From: Plantago major
Lineage: Eukaryota; Streptophyta; Magnoliopsida; Lamiales; Plantaginaceae
Direction of reading: 5' to 3'
Assembly (NCBI GenBank): GCA_026545765.1
Contig: CM048839.1
Coordinates: 47,228,677 to 47,292,676, forward strand
Length of the DNA: 64,000 nt
Positions 55,090 to 64,000 of the stretch are shown in pieces. The notes under the pieces were generated by a model, which saw only the letters and a list, made by a program, of their open reading frames with translations, had not been told where the DNA came from and did no database searches. A program made the position numbers and the translations under genes. How positions within the stretch are numbered: position 1 is the first letter of the stretch; every line of letters starts with the position of its first letter.

Positions 55090-58000
55090 GCCTCCAAGAA
55101 CACTTCAACACAGAAATCCCAATCCTCCACTGGTAGTGCTGAAAAGCAAGCACCAGAGTTGGTTATTGTTAACAATCGACTGGTAGGAGTTTTTAATCCT
55201 GACCATTGGACTTCAAGTCACAGAATGATTTGGGGTGGTGCCATGGTTGAGGAATACCTCACTGCTGCAATAGAAAACCAAACTGACAAAAAATTGATTC
55301 TTGACATGCTTGAAAAGGCACAAATCAAGGGTTTTCTATCTGCTCGCCCAAGTGGAATTTCATCACTCGATGTGTTGGAATTTTACAACAACTCCAGGAT
55401 TATTTCCTGTGTTTCTGAAGGCACTGAAATAGTGTCTATCAAAACCTCAGTCCAAAGAAAGGAAATCCTTCTGGACTTAACAACTTTCTGTAAGTTGTTT
55501 GAGGTTCAAAATCTTGGAAAGGATTTTGAAATAAACACCAAGGATGATGAACTCCTCGAAGGTGTTAAAGAACTTTACAGTGACGTGTGTGATCTTGAAA
55601 AAATCAGATACACCCACTGAGTTCAAGCTTGCTGACATCCGAACCAGACATCTGTTGGTTCACTGGGATGTACTGGCTTGCATTCTTCACAGATGCTTTG
55701 ATGGTCTACAAGGAGGTGTTGACCAGATAAGCCAAGAACGATGGATCATGATGTTCTTGATGAATCAACAAGACAAAAGGCTGGAAAACCCTTTTAACTG
55801 GGGAAAGTACGCCTTCATGAAATTCGTGAAGAAGATTCAAGGCTTCGAGCCTAAGATTGTCAAAGGACTAACTGAGCCAAAGGCCACAGTAGGTTATGGT
55901 CTGAAGATATGCTACTTGCTGGAAAAGCTTGGCATTGAGCTCAGAGAGACGGATGAAATAGCCAACAGTAACTTACTCTACAAGTATGAGTATACAAATC
56001 TGATGAAAAAGGTTACTGGTCTCAGAAAGGTCCTAAGAAGCGAAAATCTGAAAAGATATCTGGAGAAAAGGTTGCGACCAAGAAGCCCAGAACTTCAAGA
56101 AAGAAGTCTGCTGGCAAATCAGAAGACACACCCAAAGAGGTTGTCAATTCTCAGTTATCTGCAAGCATGGCAGATGAACTCATCAATGCTGAAAAAGAGT
56201 TATCAACCACTGAACAAGTAGACTCAGCAAGAGAAAGTGCTTTCAGAAATGTTGCGACTAATGCAGAAAGCCTTGCTGATGAACTCATAAATGCTGCCAA
56301 GAGTGGTGAAAAGCACCAAGCCCCATCTGCAGAAACCGCAGGAATAATGGATCAATCAGTTCCCAATGCTGATGAGAGCTCTGACGATGAAGATGATGAA
56401 CTAGTCATCTCTCAAGTCCTAGAAAGAACAAAGAGGGCTAAGGTTACTGAAAAAGTAACTGGTGATAAGGTATCTGAAGAAGAACCTACACCACAAAGTT
56501 CTTGAACCTATAGCAAAGGTTGTTGGTGAAAACACATCATCGTGGAATGACTCTCGCACAACTTCACAAAGCCCCGATGAGTGGTATTTTAGTGTCGCGA
56601 TGCCGATGGAAATGCCACATCTAAAATCTGGAAGAACTTTCTCTTGATCAATCTTCCGCCTGCATAACCACAACAACCACAACCACAACAACCACAACAG
56701 CCACAAGTGGTTGATGAAATGGTAAATGAACTCCATTTTGAATTACCAAAGAATACAAGATGTCTGAAGAAAATCCCGAAATTGAAGGTGTTCCCCAACT
56801 CAATGAGAGGGATCAAACTGAGACATCTACTCAGACTGATCAACCAGGGGAGGCAACTGAGTTGCATACTCAGGAAAGGTGTGAAGTACCAGAAACTTCA
56901 AACAAAGAAACTGGACTGGGACAAGACGACCAATGTATAGAAAGGTCACAAGTTCCAGAGACCAATCAGCCTGAAACTGCTCAGGTAAATGACTGGTTTA
57001 ACTCTTACCTTGTGAAAAACTTTATACTTATAAATCTTGTTACCTTATAAGAATTTCTTTGTTACAGGCTGAGTTAGAACGCAGAAACAAGAGGAAGTCG
57101 AGAAGCTTACCTCGAATCAAAAAAGAGGTTCCTTCAACCTCAACTCTTGAGAAATCGAGCCCGTACATGTAAATGATTCTTAAAGAGAACTAACTTTTCA
57201 GTAAAAATGTTTGTATGCTCATTCATGATAAGTGTTTCTAACAGGCTCCAACTGAGATGGAAGAAGATAAGGCAGAAATGCCAGAGACAAACCCAGAAAC
57301 CAACAAGGTTTCTGAAGAACACATCACTGAGCCTTCAAACTTGAAGGTATATGACAATCAAGTGACAAGTATTCTTCATCCTGGGTTATCTTTTATCTCT
57401 TCTAATATTCAATACTTTCTACTTACAGGCTATTTCAGAAGTAGAAATGCAAGGGGATAAAGTTGCGACTTCCCATGCATCAATGGAAATTGATGAAGCC
57501 CCTAAGGCTACATCACTCGAAAGAACACCAGAAACTGCACAAGTTTCTGAGAAAAATGAATCTGAGCTTCCTGTTGAGGAAGTAAGTAGCTCAAATCAGA
57601 ATTCATTAAAAGCATATTTATGCATAGGTTCTTTCAAACTATTTCCTAAGTATTGTATTTTTCTCAGGTTCAAGAAAGAAAGGTTGATGAGGACCAGACT
57701 TCCAAGTCTCCACCTCACAACAAGATATCTGAGACACCAATCGTCTCAGTAGAACAAGTATCTGAGCCTGATGTTCTTACTCAGGTAACTTAGAAACTAA
57801 ACTACACTTCTACTCAGATATCTACAAAAGTTTTGAAACTCACTCAAAACTCCTTCTTTCAGGCTCAAACAGATGCAAAGCAGGTTCCCATTGAAGAAAC
57901 AAGGGACCTACTTCACTTCTTCAAAGCTCACACCCTGCCAAAGCATATTCAATGCTTCAAGAAATGGCAGAAGTTAAGGTGCTCTGATTTCTCTGAAATA

Positions 58001-60640
58001 TTGAGAATCACTGATCAACCAACCAGACGAGCACGAGCTCTTGACCTGGAAACATATGTCCAAGCAATGTTCCTTACAGAACAATATACAGTTGCGACTA
58101 TACTACATAAGGACTTTTCCAGAGAAGTGGCGCATAGTTTGATACATGCCTTTGAACAGGCAGATGGCCAGACAAGATTACAGATGGCATTCAAGCCGCC
58201 TGCAGACTCGCAATTCATACCTTCCGAACAAGAAGAAGTTAATGGTAAGATCACTATCCCGGAAGTGATCAATCTTGTATCTGAAGATGATGAGGAGGAA
58301 GAAATGAATGAAAATTACTTTGATGAACCTCCCACTGACCATCACCAAAAGGATGATAATGACAAAATGGATGATGATGATGCCCCTGCACCAGGGACCG
58401 GAGGAATTTCACAGAGAAACAATGCCTCACCGAAAAGCAACCGAGAAGACTTCACAGAAATCTCCGTCTTCATCACCTCAGAAATCTACTCATCCATCTT
58501 CTAACCAACACGCAGTTACTACTGAGCAAGTAGTTGAGCTTTCTGAAGAAACCAATCAGAAAATCTTAAACACTCCAACCAGATCTGTTCAACTCAGACA
58601 ACTGTTGGAAGAAGAACAACAGCTCCATCTTCAACTGGAAGATCAAATAGCTAAATCCATAGATAAGATTGATCAACTACAAGATCTATACTTAGAAGAA
58701 ATGATTGCTTACTCTGAGGTTAAAGAGCTACGGGATGCTGTGCAAGAGATCACCAAAGAACTCGATACTGAAGAAGTATCTGAAGTCAAGCATGATGTTA
58801 AGGCTGCATCATCTTCGAAAGAAGTACCATCCTCCTCCCAGAAAGGAAAGAATCCAATCTCTGAGATGGTTGCTGGACTCGATACGATCGATGAAAATGT
58901 CCAAGAGGATGAAGGTCACTGGGCTAATCACTCAGATGATGAAGAAGACAAGACTTTGGCAGAGCACCGCCATGAACATTTAGCGGTTTCTCACTTGAAA
59001 AGGAAGTTGATTGTTCCTACAATATTCAACAAACTGCCAAACGTCCACTCCCATGAATACATGAGCAGGTACCAAGTACTGGCTACTCTGAATAAGGAGA
59101 TGTTTTCACAGAACAAGGAAGTAATTGCCTCTGAAATGAGAAAGTTCACTGAGCTCATCACTCAGAGAACGACTAGCATGGTCATTGCTCAGAAAGATCT
59201 GGGAATGATAAGGGACGATGATGTGTCTTTAGCTGAAAAAGCTTTTCAAGAGCCAAGTTACACTGCTGGAAAAGCAGATGCGATCCTAGGCCCATTGGCA
59301 GAGCTCACTGATAAGGACAATGGACTTATCAAGCAAAATCAGGAGCTCAAAGCCGAACTTCAGAAGTTGGTCACTGCCTATAATTATTTACAAGGGCATT
59401 TTGACTCTCTCTCAGATTCCTTTATGAGACTGAGTCAGCCAACAATGACTAAGGGGGAAAGAAAGTACAAATCTGGACCTCAAAGTCAGGGGGAATGGGA
59501 AGAAGGAGATGAAAAAAAGAAGAAATCTGGAGTCAGCGGCTCGAAGGAAGAAAAACTTCCCAGCCACCACTCAGAATCAATGAACCCTCCTCAAGCCAAG
59601 CTGCTTCCCAGAGACCTACTGAAGGAACCAAAATGGTAACAAGGGCCATGGCACAGAAACCTCCAAGGAGTACCAAGGATCCAAGGAGAAGACAAGTTAG
59701 AGGGATTGATGAATCTTCTTCTTCTGAAGAAGAAGGTCAAATCAAGTCCCAGGGCAATGAAGAAGGCTGCAAAAATCTCACAAGAATTGATCTTGATGAT
59801 GATGAAGAGACTGATGAAGATGAAGCTCCTCTTCACAGAAAAAGGAAAATTGAAGCCTAACTGAGCCCATAGCTGCAAAGCCCCTAGCAGCTAAAACACC
59901 ATCTGGAAATACCAAGTCTATCCAGGGTGGTGGTTCTTCAAGCAACAACCCCAAAGAGAATTCAAGACAGAAAAGGAACAGACTGAGAGCTGAGCAAAGA
60001 CAAAGTCAACTTCCACTCAGGCCAGAAGAAGCCAAAATTGAGTATGTGAAGTATGACAATGATTCCTCCGCTCTGGTGCATCAATCAGAAAAATGGCTAT
60101 TGGATTCTGGAACTTAAGCATCTATTGGTATATTCAAGATTTCCAGAACCAATCCTTAAACAACTTATGGCATGGAGAAAGAATAAACCTACCTTGACCA
60201 ACACCAATCACATCAAAGCATGGTTGGATTTTGAAGTTGTCAAGAGAACTGAAGCCATGAAGAAGGACCTCTCTGATGATTGTCCATATGGAAAGCCAGA
60301 TGATGTGCACAAAATTCTGAATATCGCAGGAACAGGCACAAGACAAGACTTGCTGTGGAACCCTATGAGTCGTTCTATTTGACAGAAGATCAATACAAGG
60401 GTGACATCAGATATCTGAAGATTATCTACGAATACTTCAAGCTTTCAGATATCAGAATAGAGCATGCCTGGAAGTGGGGAAAGTACCTATGGGTCAAGCA
60501 TTTTTCCAAGAAAAATCCTACCAAAACCTATAAAGAGGTATGTGGATTTGCCAGAGAAACAGAGATGCTTGTCAGAACTCTTCTTTATGATTATTCTGAT
60601 GACATCAAAAGGTTTGGAGATAGGAAATTTGCAGACTGAT
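55090..60640 (+). CDS. Extra (envelope-like position) region of the Sirevirus, fossil
   Basis: Follows pol where Sireviruses carry their extra gene. It opens MASKNTSTQKSQSSTGSAEK, then NNRLVGVFNPDHWTSSHRM and SARPSGISSLDVLEFYNNSR. The middle is Glu/Thr/Pro/Gln-rich with intron-like gaps (about 56,980-57,865) and a CAACCA repeat (56,668-56,705). Later text has a coiled coil (LRQLLEEEQQLHLQLEDQIA) and a last block with HAWKWGKYLWVKHFSKKNPT. I see no signal peptide or membrane segment, so envelope is a positional label only; the content looks like an acidic, coiled-coil protein of unknown role. Several frames are present and the copy is not intact. Confidence 0.6.
56668..56705. repeat. CAACCA-type short tandem repeat
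   Basis: ACAACAACCACAACCACAAC and variants run for about 38 bases inside the extra region of the Sirevirus. Confidence 0.8.
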
Positions 60641-60999
60641 CCATAGAAACACTGTTGAAGACTTGAAGATTGAAGACTTGAAGACTAGTCTATTAGGATG
60701 TTTACTTGGAGCTTGTCCTAATTTACTATGTAGTTTTTGTATTTTTGCAGACTGAGCTTAACTGTATCATGTATTAAAGTTATCTGTAATCTTTAGTTGC
60801 GACTTATCTGAAGAACTTACTCTCAGATAATATTCTATAAAAGATAACTTGTCAGCAAAGATCACACCTTGTGATTTGGTTGATGTCTACTTTCTGCACT
60901 TAATTATATGAATTGAAAGATCTTAAGAAATGATTAAGTGGTGGATTGTTTCCTCATCCAGATTTGTAATAGGGAAGATAGTCATCGTTGACTGATCAA

Positions 61000-61012
61000 A
61001 ATGGGGGAAATT
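61000..61012 (+). promoter_or_regulatory. Polypurine tract of the Sirevirus
   Basis: AATGGGGGAAATT directly precedes the 3' LTR at 61,013. Similar AGGGGGAAA runs occur at about 59,451-59,462, consistent with the multiple polypurine tracts known in Sireviruses. Confidence 0.75.
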
Positions 61013-62729
61013 TGTTAGATATTTTGTTAGAAATATCTGTTTAGATTTTGATTAGCAACATGATGACTTATCTTAGTCTCAGAAAGGTGATTAGTACTCT
61101 TGGTTCACTTGAACATTGTAAAAGAGGAAACCCACTAAGTATGATAGTCTAGCTAATCTTGTATAGGATGTTAGGTCTCAAAATGTAATTTTTATTTTGT
61201 GTAAGAGAAGACCAAGAAGAAGACATCCAAGCAGAAAGCTCAACGACATTGAAGACTTGAAGAAAACTGCACAAGATTGCTGAATTTGTTGTTCAGATAT
61301 CTTAGCCAGATATCTTAAAGACACGAATAGTTTCAAACAAACTGTGTCACAAGAGATATCTGAGAAATAAGATACATATCTGAAAACAAGGAAAGTGTCC
61401 ACATATATCTATTCTCAGATACCTTGAGCTTTAACCACGTTTCTGAAAGAGAAATATATATTGCAAACAAAGTTGTTTCAATAAACACAAGTGGCATCTG
61501 AAGAATGAAGATAAGGACGTGCAAAGAATCAGATAACACTAGTCTCTGATACAAAGCATGGTTCCTTTGACACTACAGGACAAAAAGTATAGTACAATGC
61601 ATTTAATGCACGGACAGAGATGTCTGAATAAAAGCAACGGCAACTTCTGAGAAGAAGACAAAACCTGCTACAGTACTATACACAGATATCGATAGTTTGA
61701 ATTTGAGCCTAACGGATACTATTCAAACGGCACTCAAATTCATCTATAAATATCAACACTTAGACTGCTTGAGAAGACACCTTAGACACTGAACACCTTG
61801 AACTGCATACAAACGCTGATCGTCTTACTCTCTCTCAAAGCATCTTACTTATTCTCAAAAGCTTTCTGTTGCGACCAAAGCTTTTGATCTTGAGTAAACA
61901 CTGAAGTTCTAAGTGTCCTGATCCTAAACAAGCAAAGCTATCTGTGAAGGAGTTGAATCAAAAGATCAACTATCTGAGATTCATTCTCTTGAACAGATAT
62001 CATAAGACTTGGGTCAGTAAAATCGAACAAGATACCATACACTGTAAAGTGTATTAAGTAACTTGATTCACAGAGCTATCTGATTAACTGAAAAGTTATT
62101 AAGACGCTCATCTGACAACTCAAACCAAAACCAACACCATAATCAAGTGGAGTATGTGAAGTACTTAGTTTGAAAAATCAGGGAATAACTCCAAGGTTAC
62201 CGGAGTATAGGAAGTACTTGATTTGGGAAACTAAGGAATAACTCCAAGGTTATTGAGTATAGGAAGTACTTAGCTTGGGAAGCTAGGGAATAACTCAAAG
62301 GTTTCTGAGTATAGGAAGTACTTGGCTGTGAAAGCCGGGGAACAACTCAGGGGGAACATTTGGTTAGGAACCAATTGTTAAGAATCTTAGAATAGGATTA
62401 TTGTAAGGAAATCTCAATTATCTGTTCTAGTGAATTCTAGGTCTCTGATAGACCGAAGTGGATTAGTTGGAGGATTACGCCACCTCCAGATACCACTATA
62501 CTTGCTGTGTCATTTACGTTTCTGTATTTATACTTCAGCAACACACACACACACACACACTTATTAACTGTTTCTGCACTTATCTTTATTAAGTCTTCCG
62601 CACTCTGATTCTAAGTATCAGATATCTATTCAGATATCTGAGAAATAGTTGTTATCGACAAAAGTTTTAAAAGACTATTCACCCCCCCCCCCCCTCTAGT
62701 CTTTTACTTTGCCGTTATCTGGACCAACA
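61013..62729 (+). repeat. 3' LTR of the Sirevirus
   Basis: 1,717 bp, TGTTAGATAT to GGACCAACA. Contains many GATATC palindromes, a TATA-like CATCTATAAATATCAAC near 61,741-61,757 followed by a leader, and two further near-repeats of the phrase GAGTATAGGAAGTACTT (62,160-62,330). Confidence 0.92.
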
Positions 62730-63044
62730 CCTACCCCGGAATGGAGACGACTGAGAGATTTTTGGGAAGCATTGACCCACAATGACTTGGTGGATCTTAG
62801 TTTTACGGGTCACCCCTACACTTGGAACAATCAAAGGGAGACACCTCATAATACAAAAGAAAGGTTGGATAAAGTCGTTGCGCAACCCAACTGGAAACAA
62901 CTTTTTCCCAAACCCAGATACAACACATTACCGTACGAAGATCTGATCATCTCGCTATCCTTGTCGTCTTCTTCCCACAGTGTGCCGGTCAAGTTCATCG
63001 CCACCCAAAGGTGTTTCAGTTTGAGTCAGTATGACATGAGCTAA
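62730..63044 (+). pseudogene. LINE fragment, right part: ORF2 endonuclease continued
   Basis: Immediately after the Sirevirus, the plus strand reads PTPEWRRLRDFWEALTHNDL, VDLSFTGHPYTWNNQRE and KERLDKVVAQPNWKQLFP, the endonuclease blocks that follow the text before 47,488. It then fades at LSLSSSSHSVPVKF. The reverse transcriptase is not present before the window edge, so this LINE is a short old fragment. Confidence 0.85.
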
Positions 63045-64000
63045 TGAGTGTGGTAAGATCATCGTTGATTCATGGAATTCGGAGGAGGATCTAGCTGTGA
63101 ATTTGAAAAATTAATTGTTATATCGGGCTGATGAACTGGAGTAAGGGTAATTAGGAACTGATTGGTTCGATCCAAAGTGATGCGTTTTAATGATTAACCG
63201 AAATGCATCTGGCGATTGGTTTGATGCATCGTGATGCGTTTCGGCCCAAATGCGTTTCCTAAAGCCCATGCACTTTTGCTGACTTGCGTTTTGAAATGTT
63301 GTCGGAGTAGCATTTCAAATGCATGGGGGTCCTCATGTATTTGAGATTTGCGTTTCAAAATGCATTTTTCAGCTGTGCTGGCCCACCTGTCATGCACTTT
63401 TTTTTTATTGCTTGTTATTTTCTTTTCGTCATAATTCATAAAATATAAAAATATAAAATTTACACCGATTTTCATGTTTTTTCGTCCTCTACAAGTAGAG
63501 ATCACTTTTGACTATATTTCGATCATTCTAAATATTATGACTTTTATACTCTTAATTTAAAAAAATATTTATAAATGCAATTTCATTAATTTCAAATTTT
63601 AAACACTTTTATAATATGGTAAACATGTTAAAAAATAAAAATAAATATCAGTAACGATACATAAACTAACATCAATCACTATCCCGTATATAACGAGCAT
63701 TTGCTTAGGACGGATATTCTCATATCCGTATCGATACATAATGTAGTCTTCGGTGTCAATAACATCAATCATCGATTATCGATTACTGAATGTCCACCAA
63801 TAACATCAATAAACGTCTAACTATATCGACTATTCGTCTTATATAAGCACTGATGATATTTAGTCCTTTGTGGCCAAGATTTTCTGTCCAACGCCATTAC
63901 GATTAAGCGCATTCGGATAACTAAATTAGATTTCGAACTTTATGTTCACATCCAGAACGATGTTGGAAGTAGTGGTCGGTGTCAAAATACATCAATTATA
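63045..64000. other. Intergenic, no gene seen
   Basis: AT-rich tail of the window. 63,180-63,390 contains repeated short words ATGCGTTTC/TGCGTTT and ATGCATC in both directions. Nothing codes for a recognisable protein. Confidence 0.55.

Larger units (their letters stand above)
47488..62729 (+). mobile_element. Sirevirus-type Ty1/copia LTR retrotransposon (SIRE/Maximus), fossil
   Basis: A 15.2-kb element with ends TGTTAGATAT...CCAACA and target duplication CCTAC (47,483-47,487; 62,730-62,734). Order: 5' LTR, initiator-Met-type primer-binding site, long gag, protease, integrase, reverse transcriptase, RNase H (the copia order), a 6-kb extra region in the place where Sireviruses carry an envelope-like gene, polypurine tract, 3' LTR. 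The copy is broken, with about ten or more breaks in gag-pol. Where the LTRs can be compared they differ at only a few places, so it is young. It sits inside an older LINE. Confidence 0.93.

Noticed and set aside
55090-60640. Sirevirus extra region as a true envelope gene
   Set aside because: No signal peptide, fusion peptide or membrane anchor visible; only its position matches the envelope-like label.
1-64000. CRISPR arrays, bacterial operons, tRNA or rRNA genes
   Set aside because: No direct-repeat/spacer array, cloverleaf or rRNA text was recognised; the window is plant nuclear DNA and such bacterial systems do not apply.

Overview
The window is nuclear DNA from a flowering plant, most likely a eudicot. 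The evidence is intron-split plant genes, CC-type glutaredoxins (a land-plant class), and the plant-type elements Tat, Sirevirus, CACTA, MULE, Stowaway and L1-like LINE. Nothing pins the family; the species cannot be named from the sequence.

Four host genes are supported. (1) A PBL27-like receptor-like cytoplasmic kinase on the minus strand (exons between 4,082 and 6,059); only its acylated N-terminus and N-lobe are visible, because intron 3 runs off the left edge. (2) and (3) Two CC-type (ROXY) glutaredoxins on the plus strand at 37,997-38,305 and 39,246-39,560. (4) A complete six-exon gene for the AP-2 clathrin adaptor sigma subunit on the minus strand (40,334-45,226), whose first coding exon holds only the ATG.

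The rest is transposable elements, many of them nested. 1-4,081 is kinase intron holding an element with long terminal inverted repeats, with one Stowaway MITE inside another. 6,787-7,010 is another Stowaway. 7,131-10,150 is a broken MULE transposase gene split by a TRIM (7,491-7,806, target duplication ATTAG) and by an unclassified insertion (about 8,036-9,495). 11,639-25,879 is a 14.2-kb Tat-lineage Ty3/gypsy element with both LTRs, target duplication CCTAT and an antisense gene in its 3' part; it sits in an older CACTA element whose right end survives at 25,885-26,262. 26,621-26,910 is a hAT MITE. 27,816-32,244 is a second CACTA, complete at both ends but shortened inside. 34,030-37,243 is a 5'-truncated L1-type LINE carrying a small insertion. 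45,408-46,568 is a long-TIR MULE-type MITE with a perfect 9-bp target duplication just upstream of the AP-2 sigma gene. 46,850-63,044 is the 5' part of another LINE, split by a 15.2-kb Sirevirus-type Ty1/copia element (47,488-62,729, target duplication CCTAC) with a long extra region after pol.

The host genes do not form an operon-like unit: the kinase acts in plasma-membrane immune signalling, the glutaredoxins are redox/TGA-factor regulators, and AP-2 sigma acts in endocytosis. The most interesting signals are the antisense gene with its own TATA box in the Tat element, the array of small intron-like gaps and the triple stem-loop in the Sirevirus, and the contrast between the two neighbouring glutaredoxins. 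The LTR elements are broken copies and are described as fossils.
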